Shown: positions 1-8,328 of the stretch, one piece after another
How positions within the stretch are numbered: position 1 is the stretch's first letter
How the letters are laid out: every line of letters begins with the position of its first letter
Assembly (NCBI GenBank): GCA_002382085.1
Contig: DFZK01000015.1
Location: 1 to 64,000 of the forward strand
DNA length: 64,000 bases
Reading direction: 5' to 3'
DNA from: Sulfurospirillum sp. UBA4058
Lineage (GTDB): Bacteria; Campylobacterota; Campylobacteria; Campylobacterales; Sulfurospirillaceae
Notes under the pieces: model-generated
What the model was told of the DNA's origin: nothing
The model's input: the letters and a program-made list of their open reading frames with translations, nothing else
Database searches by the model: none
Translations under genes and position numbers: made by a program

Positions 1-161
1 GTTTTAAGGTGGTAACTGACCCCTATTTTCCTTTTCGCTTTTCCGTCAGCGACCTAGCCGTCCTCAAAGCAAAATCCAAAGAGCTCGGCATCGGGTACCA
101 AAACCTCATTCAAGCGTTGGTGCATAACTATGTGAAGGGCGATATTAAGCTAGAAGTGTGA
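1..161 (+). CDS. CopG/BrnA-type antitoxin, C-terminal part (partial)
   Basis: An open frame enters from the left edge (first complete codon at 3) and stops with TGA at 159-161. About 52 residues are visible. They read as a ribbon-helix-helix tail: a short basic strand (FRFSV), then a helix-turn-helix rich in Lys and Leu (DLAVLKAKSKELGI followed by YQNLIQALVHNYV). This pattern is usual for the CopG/BrnA-type antitoxins of type II toxin-antitoxin pairs, which bind the toxin and repress their own operon. The toxin gene, normally just upstream, lies outside the window. The family call rests on motif resemblance only, and the N-terminus cannot be seen. Confidence 0.6.
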   Translation, partial: FKVVTDPYFPFRFSVSDLAVLKAKSKELGIGYQNLIQALVHNYVKGDIKLEV

Positions 162-365
162 GGGTTTTAGGTTTACATGTAAAAGGGAATAGGGTGAAAA
201 GTTAAAAGTTTAGCTCAGACCCCTAAAACTCTATTTTTTTTAGCAGAGCAACATTTGAGTTTATCAAATCTTATTTTATGGCAGTGAAAATATGAATACA
301 CTAATTCCAAGAAGTGATAATAATTTATATCATGGAGAGAACACAACAAAGGTGGAAGCGTAGCT
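162..365. other. intergenic region, no convincing gene
   Basis: This stretch holds one perfect TTACATGTAA palindrome (173-182, see the repeat entry) and AT-rich sequence. A 23-codon frame from ATG 292 to TAG 361 (starting MNTLIPRSDNN) has no clear ribosome site and resembles nothing I know; it may be a remnant. It lies between the end of the antitoxin gene and the end of the convergent acetyltransferase gene, so terminators would be expected, but I see no strong hairpin. Confidence 0.4.
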
Positions 366-902
366 TTAGTTTTTATTTTTCATAATTTTTTCAAATCGAA
401 ATAAATCCTCATCACCTAATGAATGTTCATGATCTTGTTGATGCGTACTTTTATGATAAGCATTGAGATATTCCACAATATGAAAGCCACATTTGTTCAC
501 ATAAAAATGGATATTGCGTTTTTCAAAATAAGGTGTATGCGTTTCCCAAACTTGTGTTTGCGGGTAAGTTTGTTCGATTAATTTCCAAGCTTGAGACCCA
601 ATGCCCTGACCAAGTGCTGTTGTATTGATAAAAAATAAAGATAATACATTATGCTGTGTCGCCTCATTGATTGTGACAACGGCACCACCTACGGTTTCAC
701 CGTTTGAAAGAATATGATAAATAACAGCACCAGATTCATGGAAAGATTCTTCAATTTCTTTATCTGAAGGAATGGGTTCATCTAGAATAGAACCAAAGGT
801 TTCAATCACTGCAACAGAAAACGATTTTTGTAGATCTTTTTTAAACTGTGGTAATTCTTCTTGATTTGCAATACGTAAAGTTATTTTATTATGAAAAGCC
901 AT
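366..902 (-). CDS. GNAT-family N-acetyltransferase
   Basis: A protein of 178 residues with the GNAT fold: an N-terminal beta-alpha segment (ITLRIANQEELPQF), a central strand ending in LSLFFI, and the acetyl-CoA loop region LGQGIGSQAW (the Q/R-x-x-G-x-G/A motif), followed by a C-terminal YVNKCGF motif typical of acetyltransferases that modify small molecules or N-termini. I chose ATG 902 because AAGGAAA lies at the right distance before it; an upstream in-frame ATG at 926 adds eight residues but has no such site. The substrate cannot be read from the sequence. It follows thiC on the same strand after 53 bases and may be read through from it. Codon choice resembles thiC rather than the genes to the right. 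Confidence 0.85.
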   Translation of the reverse strand: MAFHNKITLRIANQEELPQFKKDLQKSFSVAVIETFGSILDEPIPSDKEIEESFHESGAVIYHILSNGETVGGAVVTINEATQHNVLSLFFINTTALGQGIGSQAWKLIEQTYPQTQVWETHTPYFEKRNIHFYVNKCGFHIVEYLNAYHKSTHQQDHEHSLGDEDLFRFEKIMKNKN

Positions 903-928
903 TATGATTTCCTTTATAGGAAGCATTT

Positions 929-948
929 TAGCCCTTTTTCAAGGGCTA
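929..948. terminator. short hairpin between thiC and the acetyltransferase gene
   Basis: TAGCCCTT and AAGGGCTA form an 8-bp stem with a four-base loop in the 53-base gap after thiC. Neither strand has a proper run of T behind it, so it is at best a weak intrinsic terminator or an mRNA 3'-end stabiliser. Confidence 0.4.
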
Positions 949-955
949 ATCAAGT

Positions 956-2824
956 CTATTGGTAAATCTGTCCACCACTCTCTTTAAAGTGCTCAGCTTG
1001 CTCTTCCAACCCTTTTTCTAGCGCGACATTCACATCTTCTGCACCGATTTTCTCAGCGTAATCTCTGACATCTTGCGAGATTTTCATGGAGCAAAATTTG
1101 GGTCCACACATCGAGCAGAAGTGTGCGACTTTGGCACTCTCTACTGGCAAGGTTTTGTCGTGGTATTCACGCGCCCGGTCAGGGTCGAAGCCGATGTTGA
1201 ACTGGTCGTACCAGCGAAACTCAAAGCGGGCTTTACTCATGGCGTTATCACGGATTTGCGCACCGGGGAAGCCTTTGGCAAGGTCGGCGGCGTGGGCGGC
1301 GATTTTGTAGGCGATGATGCCTTCTTTGACATCTTCACGGTTTGGTAAGCCTAAATGCTCTTTTGGGGTAACGTAGCAGAGCATCGCTGTGCCGTACCAG
1401 CCGATTTGCGCCGCGCCAATGGCTGAGGTGATGTGGTCGTACCCCGGTGCAACATCGGTCACGAGCGGTCCAAGGGTGTAGAAAGGCGCTTCAAAACAGT
1501 CCTCAAGCTCTTTGGTCATGTTCTCTTTGATTTTTTGCATTGGAACGTGACCCGGTCCTTCGATCATCACTTGGACGTCGTGTTTCCATGCAATTTTGGT
1601 GAGTTCTCCCAAGGTTTCAAGCTCTGCAAATTGCGCTTCATCGTTGGCATCATACAGTGAGCCGGGGCGTAAGCCGTCTCCTAGTGAAAACGCCACGTCA
1701 TAGGCTTTCATGATGTCACAGATTTCCTCAAAATGAGTGTAGAGGAAGTTTTCTTTGTGATGGTGCAGACACCATTTTGCCATAATAGACCCGCCACGAG
1801 AAACAATGCCTGTGAGACGTTTAGCGGTCATAGGTACGTATGCTAAACGAACACCTGCGTGAATGGTGAAGTAGTCCACACCTTGCTCCGCTTGCTCGAT
1901 TAAAGTGTCACGGAATACTTCCCATGTGAGGTCTTCGGCGATGCCGTTGACTTTCTCTAACGCTTGGTAAATGGGCACGGTACCGATAGGCACGGCGGAG
2001 TTGCGAAGTATCCACTCTCTGGTTTCGTGGATATTTTTACCTGTGGATAAATCCATCACGGTATCGCCACCCCATCTTGTTGACCAGAGCATCTTTTCGA
2101 CCTCTTCTTCGATGGAGGAAGTGGTCGCGGAGTTGCCGATGTTGGCGTTGATTTTGACCATGAAATTGCGTCCGATGATCATCGGCTCGGCTTCGGGATG
2201 GTTCACGTTGAGCGGCAGAACGGCACGTCCTGCGGCGATCTCTTGGCGGACAAATTCAGGGGTGTAAACCTCAGGCAAGTTTGCCCCAAAATGCTCACCC
2301 TTGTGTTGAGCGCCTAAGAGTTTATTTTGGCGAGCCACTTCAAGGTTGCAGTTCTCACGAATGGCGACATACTCCATCTCAGGTGTGATGATGCCTTTTC
2401 TTGCGTAGTGCATTTGGGTGATGTTTTTGCCCTTCATTGCACGGCGTGGTTTTTTGAGGTTAGGGAAGCGAAGGGCATTGAGCTCTTGGTCATCGTGGCG
2501 TTTGTGAAAATAGATAGAGCTAAAATCTTTCAGTTGCTCCGTATCGGCACGCTCTTCGATCCACTTGGCACGAAGCGGTTTAAGCCCTTGATGTAGGTCG
2601 ATTTTGACGTTTGGGTCGGTGTAAACGCCCGAAGTGTCGTATACATGTAAAGGTGGATTTTCTTCGACGGTGCCGTCACTTTTTACGGTGGGGCTAAGCG
2701 TGATTTCACGCATCGGCACTTGAATATCAGAACGTGAGCCTTGGATGTAAATTTTCTTAGAACTTGGGAAGTTTTGAATGTAAGACGAATCTATTTTTTC
2801 AAGATTGTCGAGAACTTTACTCAT
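956..2824 (-). CDS. thiC: phosphomethylpyrimidine synthase ThiC
   Basis: ThiC is a radical-SAM enzyme that rearranges aminoimidazole ribotide into hydroxymethylpyrimidine phosphate, the pyrimidine half of thiamine. The 622-residue protein has the usual bacterial length. It carries the Campylobacterota/proteobacterial N-terminal domain, the core motifs NIGNSATTSS, IHAGVRL, SRGGS and EGPGHVPM, and the C-terminal cysteine motif CSMCGPKFC that holds the 4Fe-4S cluster. The gene is single and preceded by a TPP riboswitch, so expression should fall when thiamine pyrophosphate is plentiful. Codon use (many GAG, ACC and CTC codons) differs from genes to the right of 3100, which prefer GAA and ACG. 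Confidence 0.98.
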   Translation of the reverse strand: MSKVLDNLEKIDSSYIQNFPSSKKIYIQGSRSDIQVPMREITLSPTVKSDGTVEENPPLHVYDTSGVYTDPNVKIDLHQGLKPLRAKWIEERADTEQLKDFSSIYFHKRHDDQELNALRFPNLKKPRRAMKGKNITQMHYARKGIITPEMEYVAIRENCNLEVARQNKLLGAQHKGEHFGANLPEVYTPEFVRQEIAAGRAVLPLNVNHPEAEPMIIGRNFMVKINANIGNSATTSSIEEEVEKMLWSTRWGGDTVMDLSTGKNIHETREWILRNSAVPIGTVPIYQALEKVNGIAEDLTWEVFRDTLIEQAEQGVDYFTIHAGVRLAYVPMTAKRLTGIVSRGGSIMAKWCLHHHKENFLYTHFEEICDIMKAYDVAFSLGDGLRPGSLYDANDEAQFAELETLGELTKIAWKHDVQVMIEGPGHVPMQKIKENMTKELEDCFEAPFYTLGPLVTDVAPGYDHITSAIGAAQIGWYGTAMLCYVTPKEHLGLPNREDVKEGIIAYKIAAHAADLAKGFPGAQIRDNAMSKARFEFRWYDQFNIGFDPDRAREYHDKTLPVESAKVAHFCSMCGPKFCSMKISQDVRDYAEKIGAEDVNVALEKGLEEQAEHFKESGGQIYQ

Positions 2825-2840
2825 GGATTTTTTCTCCTTT

Positions 2841-2940
2841 TTCCTACGCCGGCATTACCCGGATCAGGTTCGCGAGGTTACATTAATAACCTCTTAGGGT
2901 ATTATCTCAGCCGCTTTAAAAAGCTAGCACCCCCGCAGAC
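2841..2940 (-). promoter_or_regulatory. TPP riboswitch (THI element) upstream of thiC
   Basis: Read on the minus strand, the leader has the conserved THI-box words in order: GGGGTGCT, GGCTGAGATAATACCC, then GAACCTGATCCGGGTAATGCC and the closing GGCGTAGGAA. These are the pyrimidine-binding and pyrophosphate-binding arms of the thiamine pyrophosphate riboswitch. The element ends about 17 bases before the thiC start codon, so control is most likely at translation initiation through access to the AAAGGAG site. Confidence 0.97.
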
Positions 2941-2965
2941 AACGGTTAACAGTTAAAAGAAGTTG

Positions 2966-2971
2966 ATTATA
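2966..2971 (-). promoter_or_regulatory. -10 box for the thiC leader
   Basis: On the minus strand a perfect TATAAT (in the context GTATAATCAAC) lies about 25 bases before the riboswitch. Campylobacterota sigma-70 promoters depend mainly on such an extended -10 box and often lack a -35 box; none is obvious here. Confidence 0.65.
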
Positions 2972-3120
2972 CGTAAGGGAACTTAAACGACGCGTAAGGT
3001 GAGGGTTTAGGTTTTATCTTTGACGTGAGCGTTTCTTTTTGAAAAGGATCACGTTTGTTTTTAAATCGTTTATTAAGAGGGGTTCGAGTAAAATAGATCA
3101 CTTCTTAAAAAGCGGGATAG

Positions 3121-3870
3121 ATGGAAATAGGATTTGGACTTTTAGGCGTTTTTGTAGGGTTTGCTTCCGGTTTTTTCGGCATCGGGGGCGGCACGCTTTT
3201 AGTGCCTATTTTTCTCTACATGGGCTACGATATCAAAACCGCCATCGGTATTTCGGTTATGCAGATGATCTTTAGTTCGATGTTGGGCTCGTATCAAAAC
3301 TATAAAGCCGGAATTTTAACGCTTAAAAGCGGTTTAGTGTTAGGATGCGGCGCATTGGTGGGGGCTTCTTTTAGCGGACTCATCGTCGATACGTTATCGC
3401 ATACGACGTTGCTGTTTCTCTTTGAGGCGGTTTTAGCACTTTCGATGTACAAAATGTTTACGACGGCATTAGAGAGTTCAAAACCTCCTTACGAGTCTCC
3501 TATCCTCCTTGCCTTTTTGGGCGTTGTTTTGGGTGCCGTATCGATCAGCACGGGTACGAGCGGTGCCATTTTTCTCACGCCCGTTCTGACGGGATTTTTA
3601 CATTGGGATATTAAAAAAGCCGTTGCGACGACGCTTTTTTTTGTCATATTCGGCTCAATTTCGGGGTTTTTCAGTTTGGCGATGCACGGTTACGTGGATT
3701 ATGAAGTCGGTGCTTTAATCAGCGTCGGTTCGATTGTCGGCGTCTATTTCGGCGTCGCGCTTTCCCATAAAATAGCGAAAAAAGAGCAAAAACGCGCCTT
3801 GTTGCTACTCTATACGGTGATGTTTTTGCTGACGCTCAATAAAATTTTAAGCGAGATGAATGTTTTATGA
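3121..3870 (+). CDS. TauE/SafE-family sulfite/anion exporter
   Basis: A 249-residue polytopic membrane protein of the TauE/SafE (formerly DUF81) family, which move sulfite, sulfonates or other organosulfur anions out of the cell. It shows two repeats that open with a glycine-rich helix (GFFGIGGGTLLVP and a second copy around STGTSGAIFLTP), the hallmark of this family, and about eight hydrophobic segments. The start ATG follows GCGGGATAG, and a TAAAAT box near 3089 may be its promoter. Its stop overlaps the uvrA start (ATGA), so the two are translationally coupled. The true substrate is unknown. Confidence 0.88.
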   Translation: MEIGFGLLGVFVGFASGFFGIGGGTLLVPIFLYMGYDIKTAIGISVMQMIFSSMLGSYQNYKAGILTLKSGLVLGCGALVGASFSGLIVDTLSHTTLLFLFEAVLALSMYKMFTTALESSKPPYESPILLAFLGVVLGAVSISTGTSGAIFLTPVLTGFLHWDIKKAVATTLFFVIFGSISGFFSLAMHGYVDYEVGALISVGSIVGVYFGVALSHKIAKKEQKRALLLLYTVMFLLTLNKILSEMNVL

Positions 3871-6689
3871 TCAAAATATACGGTGCAAAAGAGAACAATC
3901 TTAAAAATATCACGTTAGAGATTCCCAAAAATAAACTGGTCGTTTTTACGGGACTCAGCGGAAGCGGTAAAAGTACCTTGGCGTTCGATACGCTCTATGC
4001 CGAAGGTCAACGACGTTACATCGAGTCGCTCTCTTCGTACGCCAGACAGTTTTTGGATCGCGTGGGTAAACCCGACGTCGAAAAGATCGAGGGTTTGACG
4101 CCCGCGATTGCGATCGATCAAAAAACGACGAGTAAAAATCCGCGTTCAACCGTCGGAACGATTACCGAGATTTACGACTATTTGCGTCTGCTGTATGCGC
4201 GCGTCGGTAAGCAACATTGTCACATCTGCGGTCAGGAAATCTCGCAAATGTCGGTGGCGGATATTATCGAGCAGGTTTTAAAATTGCCCGCAGAGACGAA
4301 GCTCTCGATCTTAGCACCGTTGGTACGGGAGAAAAAGGGCAGTTTCGCCGATATGATCGAATCGTTGCGCCATAAAGGCTACGTGCGCGCGTTGATCGAC
4401 GGCGTCATGGTACGTTTGGACGAAGAGATCGAACTGCTTAAAACTAAAAAACATACGATCAAAGTGATTATCGACCGTGTGGTCATTCGCGATGAGAACA
4501 AAGATCGTATTGCGACCGATATTGAAAAGGCACTTTTGGAGAGTTACGGCGAAGTCGAGCTTGACATCGCCAATGCCGAAGAAGTCGGGCTTGCTACTTC
4601 TCACATTCATTACAGCGAACATCTGGCGTGTTTTGACTGTAAAATTAGCTTCGAGCCCTTGGAGCCGCTTTCGTTTTCGTTTAACTCTCCCAAAGGCGCA
4701 TGTCCTACATGTGACGGTTTGGGGATTCGCTATACGCTGGATTTGAAGAAAATCATCAACGAAAACGTGAGTATCGACGAAGGGGCGATTCGTATTTTTT
4801 ACGGCTTTAACAAAAGTTTTTACGCCAAGTTTTTAGAAGCGTATTGCCAAGCGGCGGGTATTAATACGCGTATCCCTTACGAAGAGCTCGAAGAGCATCA
4901 AAAACGTGCTATTTTACACGGCGGCGTCGAAGAAGCGACTTTCTTTTGGAAAAAACATAAACTCGTACGAAAATGGGAAGGCGTTATTAAAATCGCCTAC
5001 GAGATGTTGAAAGACGAAAAAGAGCTCGGCGAATACATGAGCGAAAAAGTGTGCGACACGTGCGGCGGGCATCGTTTGCGTAAAGAGAGCCTTGCGGTAC
5101 GCGTGGCAGGAAAACGCATCTCAGACATCTTGGAATTACCGATCGATCAATGCTTAGCCTTCTTTAAAAACGACGAGAATTTTTCGTACATGTCGGCACA
5201 ACAAACGATGATTGCCGCGCCGATTTTAAAGGAGATCAAAGAGCGTCTCTTTTTCTTGTTCGACGTCGGATTAGGCTACATCAGCCTCGGGCGCGATGCG
5301 CGAACCATTAGCGGCGGCGAAGCGCAACGTATCCGCATCGCATCGCAAATCGGCAGCGGATTAACGGGCGTGATGTACGTTTTGGATGAGCCGAGTATCG
5401 GGCTTCACGAACGAGACACCCTCAAACTTATCCGAACCCTACGCAATTTGCAGAAAAAAGGCAACTCCGTTATCGTCGTCGAGCACGACAAAGAGACGAT
5501 TAAAACGGCGGATTTTGTGGTGGACATCGGTCCGGGGGCGGGAAAATTCGGCGGTGAAATTGTTTTTGCGGGAACGAACGAAGCCCTTTTAACCAGCAAT
5601 AGTTTGACCGCACAGTATATCAACGGAACGAAAACGATCGATTATCGCCAAAACAGGGCGCAAGAGCGTTGGATCGAGTTGAACCACGTCAGCATCAACA
5701 ACATTCACGACCTAGACGTTAAAATTCCGCTGGGCAATCTTGTGGCAATTACCGGCGTCAGCGGTAGCGGTAAGAGTTCGTTGATCCTTCAGACCTTACT
5801 TCCGGTTGCCAAAGAGTATCTTAATCGCGCCAAGAAGATCAACAAAGTCGCCGGCGTCGAATGTACGGGACTCGATCAACTCGATAAAGTCATCTACCTC
5901 GATCAAAGTCCGATCGGCAGAACCCCGCGTTCCAATCCCGCAACCTATACGGGCGTGATGGACGAAATCCGCGCATTGTTCGCGAAAACCAAAGAAGCGC
6001 AAATCCGCGGGTACGGCGTCGGACGTTTTTCGTTTAACGTGAAAGGCGGAAGGTGCGAAAAGTGTCAAGGAGACGGTGAAATCAAGATCGAAATGCACTT
6101 TTTACCCGATATCATGGTTAAGTGCGACGGTTGTAAAGGACACCGTTACAATGCCCAAACGTTAGAGATCAAGTACAAAGGTAAATCCATCGCCGACGTT
6201 TTGGACATGAGCGTGGATGAAGCGCATGAATTTTTCAAAGCCATTCCGAAAATTAACCAAAAGATTCAAACCTTGGTCGATGTCGGCTTGGGGTACATCA
6301 CGCTTGGACAAAATGCCGTAACGCTAAGCGGCGGCGAGGCACAACGCATTAAACTTGCGAAGGAACTTAGCAAAAAAGATACGGGCAATACTTTGTATGT
6401 TTTGGACGAGCCGACGACCGGATTGCACTTCGCCGACGTCGATCGTTTGGTCAAAGTGTTACATCATTTAACAGATATGGGTAACAGTGTTTTGGTCATC
6501 GAACACAACATGGACGTGATCAAAAATGCCGATTATTTGATCGATATGGGACCCGAAGGCGGAAGCTACGGAGGGCGTATAATCGCTATGGGAACGCCAT
6601 TTGAGGTTGCAAGCAATGCTAAAAATTCGGGGAGCTATACGGGAAAATTTTTAGGAATGGAGATGGGTCTTTCAAACGAAAATGCTTAA
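3867..6689 (+). CDS. uvrA: excinuclease ABC subunit UvrA
   Basis: UvrA is the damage-recognition ATPase of nucleotide excision repair; as a dimer it loads UvrB on damaged DNA. The 940-residue protein has both ABC modules: Walker A GLSGSGKST near residue 30 and GVSGSGKSS near residue 630, two signature motifs (ISGGEAQR and LSGGEAQR), and paired CxxC zinc sites (CHICG, CDTCGG, CEKCQGDGE with CDGCKGHR). It overlaps the upstream TauE gene by four bases. Its partner uvrC is in this window but about 33 kb away on the other strand, as is common. Confidence 0.98.
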   Translation: MIKIYGAKENNLKNITLEIPKNKLVVFTGLSGSGKSTLAFDTLYAEGQRRYIESLSSYARQFLDRVGKPDVEKIEGLTPAIAIDQKTTSKNPRSTVGTITEIYDYLRLLYARVGKQHCHICGQEISQMSVADIIEQVLKLPAETKLSILAPLVREKKGSFADMIESLRHKGYVRALIDGVMVRLDEEIELLKTKKHTIKVIIDRVVIRDENKDRIATDIEKALLESYGEVELDIANAEEVGLATSHIHYSEHLACFDCKISFEPLEPLSFSFNSPKGACPTCDGLGIRYTLDLKKIINENVSIDEGAIRIFYGFNKSFYAKFLEAYCQAAGINTRIPYEELEEHQKRAILHGGVEEATFFWKKHKLVRKWEGVIKIAYEMLKDEKELGEYMSEKVCDTCGGHRLRKESLAVRVAGKRISDILELPIDQCLAFFKNDENFSYMSAQQTMIAAPILKEIKERLFFLFDVGLGYISLGRDARTISGGEAQRIRIASQIGSGLTGVMYVLDEPSIGLHERDTLKLIRTLRNLQKKGNSVIVVEHDKETIKTADFVVDIGPGAGKFGGEIVFAGTNEALLTSNSLTAQYINGTKTIDYRQNRAQERWIELNHVSINNIHDLDVKIPLGNLVAITGVSGSGKSSLILQTLLPVAKEYLNRAKKINKVAGVECTGLDQLDKVIYLDQSPIGRTPRSNPATYTGVMDEIRALFAKTKEAQIRGYGVGRFSFNVKGGRCEKCQGDGEIKIEMHFLPDIMVKCDGCKGHRYNAQTLEIKYKGKSIADVLDMSVDEAHEFFKAIPKINQKIQTLVDVGLGYITLGQNAVTLSGGEAQRIKLAKELSKKDTGNTLYVLDEPTTGLHFADVDRLVKVLHHLTDMGNSVLVIEHNMDVIKNADYLIDMGPEGGSYGGRIIAMGTPFEVASNAKNSGSYTGKFLGMEMGLSNENA

Positions 6690-6738
6690 ACGTTTCTTTT
6701 TGAAACACTATTTTGAAAATTAAAAGCTCTAAAAGTCA

Positions 6739-6819
6739 AAGAAATGTCCTCTACATAAGATCGACATAACTGTTCATTATAATCGCTCTTGATCGAAACT
6801 TAATGAAAGGACATTTCTT
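6739..6819. repeat. 12-bp inverted repeat flanking a promoter and covering a ribosome site
   Basis: AAGAAATGTCCT at 6739-6750 is the exact reverse complement of AGGACATTTCTT at 6808-6819. The right copy contains the AGGA ribosome site and the first two bases of the TTG start codon of the first symporter gene; the left copy lies upstream of the TATAAT box at 6778. In a transcript that reads through from uvrA the two arms could pair and hide the start; in a transcript starting after the TATAAT box only the right arm would be present. Confidence 0.6.
6778..6783 (+). promoter_or_regulatory. -10 box for the first DctA-like gene
   Basis: A perfect TATAAT lies 35 bases before the proposed TTG start, giving a leader of roughly 28 bases. 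There is no clear -35 box. Confidence 0.6.
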
Positions 6820-8170
6820 GGAAGCAACAGCATCTATGACGAGTAGCATAGGCTCCTTGGAAGAGACAAAGAAAAAAGATTGGAAAAGCTATACGATTAA
6901 GAGTTTAGCATTTTGGGTTATCGTTGCAATTATTGCGGGTATTTTATTCGGTATGGCCGACCCTAAATTAGCGGTTCAAGCCAAACCCGGAATCGATTGG
7001 TTTATTCAAGCGTTAAAATGGTTGGTCGGACCGATTATCTTTTTAACGATTATTTCGGGTATTATCGGCTTAGAAAGTCTTAAAGAAGTCGGTTCTATCG
7101 GTTTAAAAGCGTTTATCTATTTTGAAGTCGTGAGCACGTTCGCTTTAGCAATCGGCGTTTTATTCGGGAATTTCTTCGGCCCGGGTCACGGAATGAATTT
7201 CGACGTCAACTCCTTAGATGCCAAGAGCGTCGACAAATACACGCACTCAACCCAAGACGTCGGTTCGTTTTTGTCGATTTTAAAAAATGCAATTCCAAGC
7301 GATCCTATCACGCCTTTTTTACACGGAAATACTTTACAAGTGTTGGTGATGGCATTGGTCTTAGCGATTTTAATTTCGGCGTTCGGGGGCAAATACAAAC
7401 CTTCTATCGTCAAACCTTTAGAGATCGCACAAGGCTTTTTCTTTAAAATTTTAACGATTTTGATGTGGTTAAGTCCGGTCGCAAGCTTTAGCGCGATGGC
7501 GTTTTTGATCGGCAAATTCGGTATTGCTTCCCTGATCGGTATGGCAAGTTTGCTCGGGGTTATGTTGATCTCCGTTTTAGCGTTTATCTTTGGAATTTTA
7601 GGCATTATCCTATGGTTTTTCAAAATTAACGTCTTTAAGTTTATGCGTTTTATCGCCAAAGAAGTCTTGATCGTCTTTGCAACCTCTTCAAGCGAATCGG
7701 CGTTGGCTCCGTTGATGAAACGTTTGGAAAGTGCAGGCGTGAGCCGCGGAACGACGGGATTGGTAATTCCGACGGGCTATTCGTTTAACTTGGATTGTAC
7801 GAACATTTACCTTTCGCTTTCGATTATCTTTTTGTCTCAAGCGTTCGGTATTCCTTTAACGCTCGGTGAAGAGTTGAGTATTATTTTGATCTTGATGGTT
7901 ACCTCTAAAGGTGCGGTCGGCGTGACGGGTTCTGGCTTTATCGTCCTTGCGGGTACGCTTTCGGCAATGGGCGGTGCAATTCCGGTCGTGACCGTAGCGG
8001 CACTTTTAGGCGTGGATAAATTTATGAGCGAAATGCGTGCGGTAGGCAATCTATGCGGTAACGCGGTTGCCGCGGTCGTCGTCGGTGCGTGGGATAAACA
8101 GATCGATATGGACAAATTCCGTTATGCGCTCGATCACCCTGAATCCGTAGAAGACGCAATTCCGGGTTGA
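6818..8170 (+). CDS. DctA-like C4-dicarboxylate:cation symporter, copy 1
   Basis: A member of the dicarboxylate/amino acid:cation symporter family (SLC1-like, closest in motif to DctA), expected to carry C4-dicarboxylates inward with protons or sodium. Visible motifs are GPIIFLTIISGI in the N-terminal half, the serine-rich hairpin loop FATSSSESALAPLM, PTGYSFNLDCTNIY, SKGAVGVTGSGF and DKFMSEMRAVGNLCGNAVA. The NLDCT segment corresponds to the NxDGT motif, with Cys replacing the usual Gly. I prefer TTG 6818 to ATG 6803: AAAGGA then stands six bases before the start and the arrangement matches the downstream paralogue exactly. The transcript appears to end at a hairpin after the gene. Confidence 0.9.
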   Translation: MEATASMTSSIGSLEETKKKDWKSYTIKSLAFWVIVAIIAGILFGMADPKLAVQAKPGIDWFIQALKWLVGPIIFLTIISGIIGLESLKEVGSIGLKAFIYFEVVSTFALAIGVLFGNFFGPGHGMNFDVNSLDAKSVDKYTHSTQDVGSFLSILKNAIPSDPITPFLHGNTLQVLVMALVLAILISAFGGKYKPSIVKPLEIAQGFFFKILTILMWLSPVASFSAMAFLIGKFGIASLIGMASLLGVMLISVLAFIFGILGIILWFFKINVFKFMRFIAKEVLIVFATSSSESALAPLMKRLESAGVSRGTTGLVIPTGYSFNLDCTNIYLSLSIIFLSQAFGIPLTLGEELSIILILMVTSKGAVGVTGSGFIVLAGTLSAMGGAIPVVTVAALLGVDKFMSEMRAVGNLCGNAVAAVVVGAWDKQIDMDKFRYALDHPESVEDAIPG

Positions 8171-8192
8171 TACGTTTATGCCTTTAAAATGC

Positions 8193-8237
8193 TCGTGAGG
8201 GGATGTTACCGTTCTCCTCACGAACACCTCTTTTTTT
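8193..8237 (+). terminator. intrinsic terminator after symporter copy 1
   Basis: TCGTGAGG (8193-8200) pairs with CCTCACGA (8216-8223) and is followed by a run of seven or more T at about 8231. This separates the two tandem symporter genes into different transcripts. Confidence 0.75.
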
Positions 8238-8328
8238 ACCGCTTTTTCGCCTCTTGGGTTTAAAAAATCTCATTTAAATCTCTTTTGATATGCCATAATC
8301 AAACCAGTTTATCATTAAAGGGTTTGTG

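Noticed and set aside
292..363. A 23-codon frame between the antitoxin and acetyltransferase genes
   Set aside because: It has no ribosome site, no recognisable motif and lies in AT-rich spacer DNA, so chance is the simpler explanation.
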